Notes under the pieces: generated by a model
What the model saw: the letters and a program-made list of their open reading frames with translations, nothing else
What the model was told of the DNA's origin: nothing
The model's database searches: none
Shown: one piece after another, positions 12,346 to 24,300 of the stretch
Numbering within the stretch: the first letter of the stretch is position 1
How the letters are laid out: each line of letters opens with the position of its first letter
Source: Hysterangium stoloniferum
Lineage: Eukaryota > Basidiomycota > Agaricomycetes > Hysterangiales > Hysterangiaceae
DNA length: 64,000 nucleotides
Assembly: GCA_015178975.1 (NCBI GenBank)
Contig: WHVD01000117.1
Span: forward strand, 1-64,000
Direction of reading: 5' to 3'
Translations under genes and position numbers: made by a program

Positions 12346-12649
12346 CTTTGTAACGATAAGCCGTTGACTATGCTCCTGCAACCATTTTTACTGTGAAAAT
12401 TCCATATAAACGATGTACTACTTCACTCATGGCAGTGCGACCATTCACTAAAAGTCAACAATAGATGAGATGTATCTCACAAGATTGATTGTGGTTCGCT
12501 CTCCCACCACAACAATGTAGCTGGGACAACTAGATGGTACATATTGTCTCCTACAGCGGTAGAAAAGCCTCAGCATTTTACGCTATTACTCACCAACTCA
12601 AGCTTCCGGTTTCGATGTCTTGCAGGTATGCGACCAGTAGCACTCCGTC

Positions 12650-14202
12650 TCACCATCCCCGAGTCAACAAACTCCTCGCAGTATCCCTCGCCGTCTTCTC
12701 CAGCCCAGTAAACTGTAAGCCAAGCATCTCCTTCACCTTCTTCGTATTCATCTGGGCTGGATGAATAGCAGACTGTCCCGCACCAGGAGTCCCCTTCGGA
12801 ACATTAGAAAAATCCCGGTCGGGCACAGGTCGAGAATGAATCGCGTCCAGGATATCCTGTGTGGTAAATGACCCTTGGTGTGGGGTTAGCTTGAGAATGG
12901 AGATCAATGCAGAGGTGAAGTGGGGTGAGATGAGATGAGAGATGAAGTACGGGGTAGGAAAAGGTAAATGTAAATATGAATGAACATACCAGCCCCAATA
13001 ATGAATCTCTCCCCTCCCGCTTTATCCATAGTAATAGCCCTGACATGCGCCTCAGCTAAATCGCGCACGTCGACCCAGTTTCCGGCAGGATATCCAGTCG
13101 GCACACTGTGTCCTTTGATTATGGAATAGAAATCGATTAGAGAGGCATTTAGAGCCGAGACGGTAGAAACAGAGTGGATGGGGGGCTGGACAATTGATGG
13201 TGTCAGTGGGGGTGTCAATCTTTTTAGAAGGTGACATAGTGCGTACACCAAATACCTAGTGTGCATGAATGGATTAGTGAGCTTTCGGCTTCGAAGACGG
13301 CTGGACGTACCAGAGGGGGGTTAAGAGCCACTACATCCCATTTAATGTGGTCCTTATGTTCTTTAACGAAATCCCATGCCGCTGATACCCATAACAATTA
13401 TTAGTAGAATTTCCCCAAGGAGAAAAGCACGGTGTTGATGAATACATACCCAGTTCCGCTAAAGTCTTACTAGCTCTATATTTATGAATAGCAGTAGCTT
13501 CCTTCCCTTTTGTCTCAACTTCTTTCGTAGAAATTTCATTCCAGTCTTTTTCCGAGAACGTCTGTGGGTGAGCTGCCGGCTGTAAGATAGCCGCCATAGA
13601 CGAAGTTATAACGATCCGCTGAATATCCCCACTAAATGGTTCTCGCCCGTCACTTATTGTCGAATCTACGACCGGTCGAATTCGTAACTCACCCATATTT
13701 GAGAGCGCTCTCTAATATGCCTTTAGTGCCTTTAACGGCGGGAATGATAAGTTCTATAATATAAATTCGATGGTGTGGGTTTAACTAAGTCAATATAGCA
13801 TTCAAAGTGCAACTCTTCTGTACTAACCATTCGGATCTTCAGCCTTAAGATGAAATGGCGAGGCTGTGTGTTCTACAGCATCCATGCCTTTAACCGCTTC
13901 ATCGAATGCACCTTCCTAAAGTGAAATGAAATGAAGCAAAGATCAACTTAGATCGATCCACGATCAACCTGAATTCAAACGACGATGGTCGTATATACCT
14001 TAGCAATGTCCTCCACGATAATATACTCAAAGTGATCAGAATACTCCTTGAACAAATTAGCAAGATATTCTCCTTTATCCTCCGAGCGCACTGTCCCACG
14101 GACGTAAAATCCTTGTTTCAGGAGGGTCCTCACGACCCAGGCTGCTATGAATCCTGATGCGCCTGTAACGAGGACCTTTTTACCTGGAGTTGTAGGAGGC
14201 AT
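12650..14202 (-). CDS. GRE2-like NAD(P)-dependent reductase (extended SDR)
   Basis: Predicted aldehyde/ketone reductase of the extended short-chain dehydrogenase group (dihydroflavonol reductase, methylglyoxal reductase and GRE2 kin), reducing carbonyls with NADPH in the cytosol. Seven exons: 13999-14202, 13828-13915, 13693-13753, 13450-13631, 13311-13381, 12990-13185 and 12650-12873. All phases close, giving 341 aa against 342 in yeast Gre2. The Rossmann motif VTGASGFIAAW lies near residues 11-21, IVITSSMAAI carries the catalytic Ser region, and YRASK is the YxxxK active site. The C-terminal part includes VDVRDLAEAHVRA, typical of the family. The start is MPPTTPGKK at 14202. The last two introns (125 and 116 nt) are longer than the rest. 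A rearranged pseudogene copy lies at 28507-30330. The exact substrate is unknown. Confidence 0.9.
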
Positions 14203-15383
14203 GGCTGGGTGGACAACTGATAGGTAGTGGTAAACAGTAGGAATAGGGGAAATCAAAAGTTTGGAAGAAGTTTGGGTATTACGGCAGTGCCGCTACGTGA
14301 TTCTTTCCGAAAAGAGTAAAATGTATTGGGAACTTGCGCAGACCACAGTAGATATTGGAATATATAACTTGGCTTGTATCTAATATATATATCTACAAGA
14401 AAGTTCTGGAAGGGATGACAGATATTATTAAGTTTCCATGATATTCTATGATATTCTAGGTCAGATTGATTACCAACAAAATGTGCTCGTGATCGCTAAA
14501 CAACAAACTTTTGGTGCTTTGTGCTTACTAATCTGGTAATTACCAAAGATCAAAAGCGCTGGCGGTGAGACAATCAATTAAACATGAATTGTCTTTGAGG
14601 TGGAGGTGTCCCAGCATTTACCTTTGAAAGTCAAGCTTGGCTGGAGACAGGGTATGTTTCTGTAAATTTTCGAAGGGAGTCGGCGCCGGTTGATAGACAT
14701 CCAAAACATTGACATTTGTTAGAAAATATAGTATGAAGTGGAAGATCCAGAAAGGTGAGGCGAATCCGATAAATTTTAATGTCTGCCGTCACCTGAAAAA
14801 AAGGAACAATATATATTTATATTTATATATATAAACAAGCATGCATGGTCGTTCAAGTTTGTCAGATTCCCCTGCACTCCAGTGGTAACACGGCATCAGG
14901 CAGGCGTCTTGCCATTCATCGCTCATCACCTGTAGATCGACAATTGGTCCTAGTATAACGTCTCCAATAATGAGACCTGCGAATCTAGGACTGAGCCAGA
15001 AAAATTTAGTCCATATTGCTGAGCTTGTGGAGAGTATGTCCGCAATTCTTTGTGCAGCGATCCACAGATAATAAATGTTCATTGTGAAGAAAGTCATCAA
15101 AAAGGAGATAAAATTGGCAGGAAATTATCACAATTTAATGCCAATTATCAAGTTATCAAGCTACACTGACATTACATAAAGCTCAAATTTATTACAATTT
15201 ATATTCCCCTGGGAGCGGTAACCTGTCACAACCACCGTCAACATTTTCGAACTGGATGTGTGTGCTACTATGCGTCCTACCGTTTATATCAGGGTCTTTA
15301 GGCATAGGGTGTCGCAGTTGCAAAATGTTGAGAACCTAGTTTGACTCTTTCACTTCATCCACTTTGGCTCTGAGCTGTCCGTC
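14203..15383. other. intergenic, upstream side of the reductase
   Basis: No gene recognised. Short AT-rich tracts such as TATATTTATATTTATATATA near 14810. Confidence 0.45.
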
Positions 15384-16198
15384 GTGGCAAACTCTTTCGG
15401 GATATTTATTCTCGTCTGCATTCCCTGTCTTTTCGGGTGGGTCATACCTTGTGGGCTAAATTCCTGTGGACATCGGAGGGAAAAGGGGCAACATAAATTA
15501 ATGAGGATGTGGCAGACATTGTTAGGATATTTTCAGCTTCCGATCTATATTCTGTACTCAGAACTCAATCACTCAATCAGTTCCTAGAATACTTCCATGA
15601 TGAGTCCCTTTGTTTCATATATGGTATCTCATCTAGTTTGGCAAGTATTCCTTCTCTGGTTTATAATGTTTCCATTTCAGAAACAGTTTCTGAATGTCCT
15701 ATTGTATTTCTCAATTTGGACTACAATCATGGCACAATCCATATAGTCTTTGTAGAAAATGTACTTACATACATCCCAGTTTGAATACCAACTTAGTTCA
15801 AGTCTACTCCTCATCTCTTTCTGTATGCTTGATATATGGGACTCTTTGGAACTCCAGCTATATGTATCTTGTAAGCATCTATTAACTTGAAATTAGGACA
15901 TCCAAGTGTTTGCATGAGGGTGTAACACATAAGCTGAAGCCAAGTCCTTCCCTTATCCCAGAAACATTCTGACAGTTCCTGGATAATTTCCAGATAACCT
16001 AACTTAGCAGACACCAGAAAAACCCCCAATCCAAAAGTTTTAAGGATTCTTAGTATTGGATTCTTATAAGAGTTAAGGTTGTTTAAGGACCTAAATGGTG
16101 GGTGGTGTTAGGGTTGGACAACCTGCCAGGCCACAGATATTACCCTATAAGCATTTATCTCTTTTTTACAGGATGACCCCAGAGTCTGACTGGATATC
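15384..16198 (+). repeat. decayed LTR-type sequence left of element B
   Basis: Contains one copy of the recurrent LTR module at 15916-15947 (core CATAAGCTGAAGCCAAGTCC), in plus orientation. The remainder is AT-rich and non-coding. Element B inserted at its right edge, and related LTR debris resumes at 23259. The boundaries are uncertain. Confidence 0.45.
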
Positions 16199-16466
16199 TG
16201 TAACGGTAGCGGACTTGGGTTAGGGAGGACTTGGCATCAGGCTGGTGGGCCCGTATGACCGGAGGTGTCTTAGAATACTATTGTGTTTGTTTCACGGGGT
16301 TTTTGACTTGTTGCCCGGGGCTCTACTACTATTATCATAAATAGGTAGATATCTTGTATGGTTACGATAGTCTCTTTTGAATAGGAACCTAGTCCTACTC
16401 ATTTCGTTCCCTTTTGCAAGAGCTCTCTGAGGGACTACACTACATCTTCATAGCGGAACCCTTACA
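16199..16466 (+). repeat. 5' LTR of element B
   Basis: 268 bp with TG...CA ends, preceded by the target duplication ATATC. About 98 percent identical to 22986-23253. Confidence 0.95.
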
Positions 16467-16789
16467 CTTTTTGAGTATTTTGATTCCTATTTAACATTCT
16501 TTATTAACACTACTAGTGGACTGATCACCCACTAGGTTTTTTTGCTACGAACACACCTGTAATTCAACATAAATACTTCCCTCAAGATGTCCGAAATCAA
16601 TCAACCAATCACTCGACGAGGCACAGTCTGAAGTGCGATCCCCATTTGGAGCAAGAGAGTTGCTCGACGACGGGCGGATGTTGACAAGGTCGATAATATG
16701 GCTCTTGATTCTGTAAGTCATACTTCTTCGCCTATGCATGCCATGGGCCCCGAACCTCTTAGCTCTGCAATAGCAGGGAAGGGGGGAGG

Positions 16790-18860
16790 ATGGACCGTGA
16801 TGCCAAGATGGAAGGGGTATCGCTATACACCTCTGATTCCTCAATGCCCACTCTAAGTGGAAGGGCTGGTAACCCTAAGGGTGATGCCTCGAGAAAAGAG
16901 TCAATATGTAATGAGGAGAAGACAACCCCTTTTCCTACTTACAATGAGTATTCGAGTACTCAGATCTCCCTCCATAACTGGACTCAGCAGTATGGTCTTC
17001 TGCACCCTGAAGAGATTGCCTCTCTGCAAAAGACTTTCCGAATGAAGCATCAATCCGCGAAACCTCTTCTACGAACACAGTCACTGTACTTCCCAAAGTG
17101 GTTTGAGGTGGGGGGTGGCAGTAATGAAGATGAAAGCAGGCAGGAGGAAGCTGAGATAACGGTTCTGGAACACCACTCAGCTCCAGAGTTTAGATGGGCA
17201 GATAGCTCCGATTCTGATGAGGACCCATTGGGGCCGCGGCCTGGGTCATGGACCCTACCCGACACTGTGCATCCATGGGAGATTCAAGGGTCCAAAATTT
17301 CGGCAGCCAGACCTAAGCCGTCAGTAAACCTAAATGCCATTGTCATTGAGGTACAAGATACCAAACCTCCATCCAAAGTATTGGAGCCTGTACGCACCGA
17401 AGGAACAAGACCAGAAGGGTCATCGCTATCCACGAAGGGGAAGGCGCGAATGGAGGGTGAGAATATCCTGGGGGACCAGTGTAAAGCAAATTCACGCCCA
17501 CACTCTACTGCCAAGAGTAAGAGGCAGAATAGCAAGTCTTCGAGGGGACCACAGTCCAATAGGGTGACTAGCCGATATGCGAGAGAGCTTTTGCAAGTGC
17601 CTGAGGGTGGATACTTCGCCGTCGGAGGGCAAGGACAATTCGGACCACCCTCTGATTCAAGCAGTTCCTCCAGTAGCGATGGGTCAGAGGAATCATCAAG
17701 TAGCACTACAACTGAATGCTAAGCTAATAGGAGTGCAGACTCACCTAATTCTGGGTCAGAGTCAGAGGACGATATTGGAGGCCCATCGAAAGCAGGCCAG
17801 AAGAAGAATAGAAAGAAAAACTCACCCAGTTCTCAATGGATAAAATCTGAAAGATGCAAGCGGTCCACAGCTGATGCCAAGCGGACTAAGAAACTTTTAG
17901 CGGGAGTCAAGACAAAGCAAGCTGTGGTGTACACCGGCATGGCTGACCTTGACGACCTGGAAGCCTTTGTATATGCCTATGATCTGTGGACAGAAATCAA
18001 TGGGTTAGATCGGAAATGGGCTGTGAAGTTAATAATTTACTTCTTGGATGGCAAGGCCAGCGCATTCTATATGAAACATGTGGCCTTGAGCCGGAAACGA
18101 TGGACACTAAAAGCCGTTTATGACAGACTTTTTGATTATTGTTTTCCTGCAGATTATAAGCTGAGGTTGTGGAAACGATTGACCTCAGCCCAGCAGGGTG
18201 GAAATTGTTTCCGTGACTTTGCATGCGATGTGGAGAACAGTGCTACGTGTTTCCCTGATATGCAAGAGTGTCAGCTTAAACAAATTGTGTGGGATGGGGC
18301 GCACCACTATATCAAAGAAAAGTGGTTGGATAATGGTTTAAATCCAGACAATACCTCGTGGAAGCGACTCATCAAAACAGCAACACGATTTGAAGCTGCT
18401 CAGGAATTTTGTCAGGCAGAAAAAGGACGATGAGAGACCCCTTCGACGGGATCAACCCGATCCTGGCCACGACAGAATGAGCGGGCTAAACAGACAGCGG
18501 GTCAGACTGACAGTATGCGAAATACTTTTCATCCTACCACTTCCTCAGGGTCAGGTGTAACGGGAACCGCGACAAAAGTGCAGCAGCAAAAACTCAGTCA
18601 AATGGAAATGAATGAGCTTCGGGCAGAGGGGAGGTGTTTCATGTGTAAGAAAGAAGGTCATGAAGCCCGAAATTGCCCTCAGGGGAAGGTTGTGCCTGCT
18701 CCAAAATGGGGAAACCATGTATCAGCTGGGTCTGTGAGGGTGCAACGACTTGCCAAATTGGAAAAGAAGAAGGAGCAGGTTGACATACCTCTTCGAATGG
18801 CCTCCTTTGTAATGAGCACCGTGGAGATCCAGCAGGAATTTGATACTTTGCACGATCACA
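16790..18860 (+). mobile_element. gag region of element B
   Basis: The first part is an acidic, Ser-rich polypeptide with no known fold. The middle is a retrotransposon capsid (DLDDLEAFVYAYDLWTEI near its start, then FLDGKASAFYMKHV). A CCHC knuckle, CFMCKKEGHEARNC, follows. Family order supports gag. It is a fossil, broken with the rest of B. Confidence 0.8.
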
Positions 18861-19899
18861 TTTACGCTGCCTGGCTGCAGAAGTCAATTACCGAATTCTT
18901 CGGGCCAGACACAGCCATAGCTGAGGGACATAATCCGTTGACACGGTTTGAGGTTACCTACTCACTTATGGCCTTTCTGGTGAAGGATAATGTCTTACCC
19001 GGAACTCTCCTGCAAATTGCAAAGAGAGATTGTAGGGAGCCTGGGTATCGAGTGGCCCAAAGTATAGAAGATAACGAGCAATGGGCTGTGAAACGGCTCC
19101 ATTCCCAAAGCCCTGACCGAGCTAAGGTTGCATCAATTATACAGCAGTGTTGCTGTGTGCACTTCTCGAATTCTGATTCAGTTGCAGCTGGAATACGACA
19201 CACTGAACATTTTCAGGTGGTGTTTGACCAGTTATACTGGACATACTAAATTATTGACTGCCTTCAACCCCAATTATACATGGCAATCAGCAAGTCAGCC
19301 CTTTTCCGTGGCAACTGGGCCATTTCCCAAGTGGTTAGTACCGCTATAATCATGGAAGGATCAACAGAGCGGGAAGCATTACCTGAGGATGATGACTCAC
19401 CAAATTTTGGGGAGCAGGCATCGGGACAACAGCTTCTGGGGGCTTTGAAGGAGTACTTCCTGCCAGAAGAAGCGTTGCAGGAAGGCATTTCCCCTGATAT
19501 GCGCTTTAGGGTTTACACAGAAGAAGAAGGACTTCGTATCTGGGATGAGGCCAATACTGATCTCCCATTATTTGTGCCTTGGTCAGTTGTAAGGCTTAAT
19601 GAGGACTTTGAAGATAAAATACAGGCAGTATATGAGGAACACATACCTGGGTTCTCCCGCGATATGCCTGCCTTTAGAAGATACTGTCGAGATGCAATGT
19701 GCCAGTTGTTGGAGCTTCGCTTCCGCATATATTATACGACGAGTATCTGTCGAGATGTCTATGGCGTGGAAAGACGGCGGTTCCGAGTCCATTGTACCAC
19801 TGGACAATACGAGATTCACGATTGGGAGTTGGCTGTTAAGTACATAGTGACTCCAGACCAGACCACCTACAATGTGAGGAGTGGAGCATTCCTCAGATA

Positions 19900-22186
19900 C
19901 TAGCTCGCCAGGCAACCATGAGGGATTTGTCTGAGGCTAGCATTTTTGTAAATGCTGTCCATATCCCTAAGGGGAAGCCAGCTGAAAAAAAACATGATCA
20001 GTTGTGCTATGGAGGTCTCAAAACAGTTGAGCATACCTCAATGCAACCCAAGGATTTTACTCGCTGGTTGCCAAAACCAGTTGTCATTGAAGCGCTCATC
20101 AATGGTCAACCAGTGAAGGCTCTCATCGATAGCAGGTCACTTGCAGATTTTATGTCAACAGCCTTGGTTGATCAGCTTCAGGTCCTTAAGGAACCACTGG
20201 TAAAACCACTGACCCTTCAGTTGGCTGTACATGGATCACGGTCCAAGATCAACATTTCCGCAATGGCTCAGTTTACCTACCAGGGTATAAGTTGTTCTCG
20301 CCGTTTTGACGTGGCTAACCTTGATTCCTATGACTTGATATTGGGAACTCCATTTATTTTTCAACACCAAGTTATGCTTGGGTTGAATCCGACACAAGTT
20401 AACATCGGGTCAAACCTACCACTTCCCCTCGAGGGGACACAGTCATCTTACTGCACTCCACGGCAGCAGAAATCTTTGAGGATGAGTTGGAAAGGTTACG
20501 GGTGGACTTACGTGCTGAAGCAGCTGACCTTGATCCTGATACAGCATCAACACGACTACCCCCATTGCGGGCAGTCAATCATACTATCCCTCTGATAGAT
20601 GAGGTGAAGGTTTACTCATGGCGACCATCCAAGTGCCCTGAAGCCATGCATCAGCTGTGGCGTGATAAGAAGAATGCCTACTTACGAAATGGGCGGTGGA
20701 GAGTGGCGACGGGCACAAATGCATGTCCAATGCTAATTATTCCGAAACCACCAAAGGCTGATGGAGCCTTGTGAATATGCACGGTGGTTGACAAGCGTCA
20801 GCAAAATGCTAATACATATAAATTAGCTACACCTTTGCCAGATATTGAGGCGATCCTGCGGAATGTGGTGCATCATAAATATTGTAGCCTCATTGATGGC
20901 AAAGACACATATGAGCAAATCCGAGTGGTACCTGAACACATTTGCCGAACATTGTTCACCTCTCCTGATGGTACCATGGAAAGTTTGACATTGCAGATTG
21001 GTGACTGTAATGGACCATCCACATACCAGACTCTGATGAACCACATTTTTGCATCATACATCAGGGTGTTTATGGATGTATACCTCGACGACATTGTGGT
21101 ATATTCGGATTCCATTGAAGATCATGTCAAGCACCTCCGAGTCATTTTCAAGGTGCTCCGTCGAGAGAAATTATACCTAGCAGTCAACAAGATGCATTTG
21201 TTCGCTTCGGAACTAAACATATTGGGGCATGTAGTAAATGATAAAGGAGTAAAGATGGACCCACATAAGGTGAACACAGTAGCCAACTGGAAGGTTCCAA
21301 CCAATAAGGCCCTCTTGGCTGGTTTTCTGGGGGCAGTTGGCTATCTGGCTAATAACTGCGAGGGCATTCGAATTCCAATGGCCAATCTTGCTGGGCTTAC
21401 TGGTGTCAACAGGGTGTGGCGATGGGGAGCAACGGAACAATGTGCATTTGATGATGTAAAGTGAATTGTTCAGCTTCATCGAGATCGATATTGAATTGCT
21501 TTGGACTACTCACCGGGTCATTCAACTATCAACTTAGTTACAGATGCATGCTTGACAGGTGCCAGTGGTATCCTGAGTCAAGGCGCAGATATCAAAACAG
21601 CAGCTGTGGTGTCCTTCTGGTCTGGGAAGTTCACTTCGGCTCAATGATCTGGGAGAAGAACACAATGTACCCTGGCGTCCAGGATTTTGCAGAGCGAATG
21701 AAATTGGCAATTATGACTGCCCACAACGAAATCCTCATCACTAGGGTGAAGCAGACAAGGCAGGCCAATCGACACAGGTGGGCTGTTGATTTCAGAGTCA
21801 ATGATCTCGCATTCAAGATCATTCGTGAACTTGAGCCGGGGGCCACTTATGAGCTGGAACTGTCTCCCGAGTTAAAGAGACAAGGGATTAACCTGTCATT
21901 TCATGCATCCTTGTTGCATATCCACATCCCGAATGACGATCGTCTATTTCCTGGCAGGCAGCTCAAACAGATTCCGGGGTTTGGCCAATCATCTAGGGAC
22001 TGGATCGTGGATAAGATTGTGGCTCACACTGGGAAAGACGCTGATGCCTTGTTTGAGGTCGTGTGGAATACCGGGCAAAATACTTGGCTTCCATATAGAG
22101 ACATGCAGAACTTGCTGCCCTTGCAGGCATACCTGGAGGCTGTTGGTGTTGCAAATGTACGATCATTGAAAACGGGGTCCAGGTGA
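19900..22186 (+). mobile_element. pol region of element B
   Basis: A protease-like segment shows ALIDSRSLADFMS and DLILGTPFIFQHQV. RT shows SLIDGKDTYEQIRV, NGPSTYQTLMN and VYLDDIVVYSDS followed by the LGHVVNDKGVKMDPHKV connection. The tail resembles a chromodomain (FEVVWNTGQNTWLPY). I did not recognise a full set of pol domains. The region is broken. Confidence 0.8.
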
Positions 22187-22204
22187 TCTATCGATTCCAC
22201 AAGG

Positions 22205-22933
22205 ATGGGTCTGCGGGCTAAGGAGAACGATCGGTTGTCAGTGTCTCACCTGTCAAGCGTGCAATGTTTACCGTGTATTTATGTTGGATCAGCTACACCT
22301 ATTGATGTTCCTTCCTCCTCGGGCTGTCGCACCATGTCTACCGAGGATGGCCAGACACAGATGGCTTCAGAGTTCTTCACTGCAACTTTAAATGCTGTAT
22401 GCGATAGCGCTCTGAAAGGGGTGCAGATCGTGTGGGCATTACAAAGGGAAGAGGTCGAGAGGGCTCACCAACGCATTATTGAAATGCAGGAGCAACAAAG
22501 GCATATGATGACTGATAATGCCACTATGCCTCGCACTAGGGGCCGCACGCGCATGTGGAGGGAGCAGAATCGGTCAGTGGCATTGGTGGACAGATTAGAG
22601 GCACATGGGATGGCTCCACGGCAGCGTGACAGGGAACAGGGTAGTAGTCGTAGCCGCCATGGAAAACGAAAGAAACAGAGGGTTGGTTCTTCTACTGAGG
22701 GGTCACTTCTTCAGCGGATTGAACCTATTGCCGCGCCACAGGAAAGGATGGCGCAAGCTAGTAGTATTGCTACTATGGCTAGCAAACATTGTATGGCACA
22801 GGAAGCCCCAATGTGGGTTGGAAGGGGTCAGGATGCAACCATGTCGATGGAAACGGATATTGGGAGTGGTGGGCAGGATTGGAGTGACGAACTTGACGAG
22901 TTGGAGCAAGGGGTTATGGAACTACACAGTTGA
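22205..22933 (+). mobile_element. accessory 3' ORF of element B
   Basis: A 242-codon open frame between pol and the 3' LTR, the position used by envelope-like or accessory genes in other LTR elements. It has no signal peptide or membrane helix, so it is not envelope-like. It contains a helical, Glu/Gln-rich segment (REEVERAHQRIIEMQEQQRH), a basic stretch (SRSRHGKRKKQR) and an acidic end (DWSDELDELEQGVMELH). No family was recognised. Confidence 0.6.
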
Positions 22934-22985
22934 GTCAGTCCGCCGAGAGTTGCACATTGCCTTGCTGGCAGTGTGGGAGGGCGGG

Positions 22986-23253
22986 TGTAACGGTAGCGGA
23001 CTTGGGTTAGGGAGGACTTGGCATCGGGCTGGTGGGCCCGTATGACCGGAGGTGTCTTAGAATACAATTGTGTTTGTTTCACGGGGTTTTTGACTTGTTG
23101 CCCGGGGCTCTACTACTATTATCATAAATAGGTAGATATCTTGTATGGTTACAATAGTCTCTTTCGAATAGGAACCTAGTCCTACTCATTTTGTACCCTT
23201 TTGCAAGAGCTCTCTGAGGGACTACACTACATCTTCATAGCGGAACCCTTACA
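22986..23253 (+). repeat. 3' LTR of element B
   Basis: 268 bp, TGTAACGG to CCCTTACA, followed by the target duplication ATATC at 23254-23258. Confidence 0.95.
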
Positions 23254-23258
23254 ATATC

Positions 23259-23785
23259 CTGGGCCCTCTAGATGCTTGAAAATCCCTGCCCCAATCCATT
23301 CCTGAGTCTGTTTGACATCTGGTTTATTATATCCCTTCCATTTATCCCTATTCTGTTATGGTCCTTATCCTTAGTATGATCAACTTTGCATTGTTTCTTG
23401 TTCCTCCTTTTTGTCTTTTTGTCTTGCCAGATTAGTAGTACAATTATTATTATTTCTATATACATAGTCTAGGATCTGTTTTTACTTACAATCCAATTAG
23501 AAAATCAACTTAGCACTGACTTAGTATTCTACCTATTTACCAGTTCAATACCTGCCTGTTTCTGTTCATTTGCACCAGTATATTCCCAGAGCCCACAGAC
23601 TTCTGGACTCCATCACTTTGTGTATTCCTGGACTCACCCAAGTTTCCCATACCCTTCCATCTGAAATTGGATCTGACAATTGTGTGAGGGTGCAGCACAT
23701 AAGCTGAAACCAAGTCCCACCTGTTCCTGGAACATCCATGGGTTTTCCCTAGATACCTGCCTATAAGTGCTGAGCTTAACAGATG
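23259..23785 (+). repeat. decayed LTR right of element B
   Basis: Carries the LTR module at 23686-23717 and the upstream word AGAAAATCAACTTAG, which corresponds to AGAAAATTAGCTTAG on the minus strand of the LTR of F (62429-63249). It ends in GAGCTTAACA, like the solo LTRs at 54120 and 61481. AT-shifted relative to those copies, so old. The left boundary is unclear. Confidence 0.55.
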
Positions 23786-23911
23786 GAGGGTGATCATGTT
23801 AGATTATGTAATACCAACCACTATTCCAACTATCCTATCTAGCAGTGTGTATATAATCTATAGGAACACTTAAAGGTTACATCCTTAAAGTGTAAGTCCA
23901 GACCTACTCAA

Positions 23912-23980
23912 GATCAGGTGGTGTAGTGGTAACACCCTCACTATATATGAAGACCCTGGGTTCAATTCCCAGTCTAGCCA
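23912..23980 (+). ncRNA. tRNA-like block, probably a tRNA-derived SINE head or tRNA pseudogene
   Basis: A D-arm-like stem GTGT/ACAC around AGTGGTA, an anticodon-arm-like stem CCTCA/TGAAG with a 7-base loop CTATATA, and a perfect T arm CTGGG-TTCAATT-CCCAG (23956-23972) appear in the right order and spacing. A-box and B-box promoter words are present. The acceptor stem pairs poorly, so a functional tRNA is unlikely. It sits among transposon debris immediately left of the inverted repeat at 24003. Confidence 0.5.
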
Positions 23981-24002
23981 TTCACTTTCTACATTTTAAC
24001 AT

Positions 24003-24300
24003 ATCAGCTGTACATAGTCTCTTTAAAGTATGTACCATATTGCTAAGTATAAGCTTCTTCAATTTTGTATAGTCCAATGGGACTTTGTATGCTTTATCTT
24101 TCCTATGATTGGACAGAGCATGATACAATTCAAAACCCACAAAACCACTGGATGTGGTTGCAGGCCAGAACCATATAGAACATGTGTCTGATCAACCAAT
24201 CTAAAATCCCATTCACATCTCTAAATTTACTGGAATTAGAAAATGATATAGTATCTGTAAGATATTGAGTTAAACTCTCTTTTGTTCCAGCTGCTCACTA
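24003..24300 (+). repeat. left arm of large inverted repeat
   Basis: Reverse-complement match to 25262-25590. Shared blocks in left-arm sense include CCATATTGCTAA, CTTCAATTTTG, TTGGACAGAGCAT, ACAATTCAAAACCCACAAAA and GAGTTAAACTCTCTTT. The arms are about 300 bp and diverged, with about 960 bp between them. It could be a terminal-inverted-repeat DNA transposon or two copies of one repeat in opposite orientation. Confidence 0.7.

Larger units (their letters stand above)
16199..23253 (+). mobile_element. Ty3/gypsy-type LTR retrotransposon B, both LTRs present
   Basis: A 7.06-kb element flanked by a perfect 5-bp target duplication, ATATC (16194-16198 and 23254-23258). The LTRs are 268 bp, begin TGTAACGG, end CCCTTACA and differ at about 6 positions (roughly 2 percent), so it is fairly young. 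Parts in order: acidic Ser-rich N-terminal gag-like region (about 16.8-17.7 kb), capsid (about 17.9-18.4 kb), CCHC knuckle (about 18.6 kb), an unusual region with a duplicated unknown domain (about 18.8-19.9 kb), protease-like region (about 19.9-20.5 kb), RT with YLDDIVVYS (about 20.6-21.5 kb), a chromodomain-like tail (about 21.8-22.2 kb) and a separate 3' ORF (22205-22933). The element is broken, with at least half a dozen interruptions. Confidence 0.93.

Noticed and set aside
17284-17706. 140-codon minus-strand frame
   Set aside because: Shadow of the acidic gag-like region of element B.
22205-22933. Envelope gene in element B
   Set aside because: No signal peptide, no membrane helix and no Cys pattern; only the position is envelope-like.
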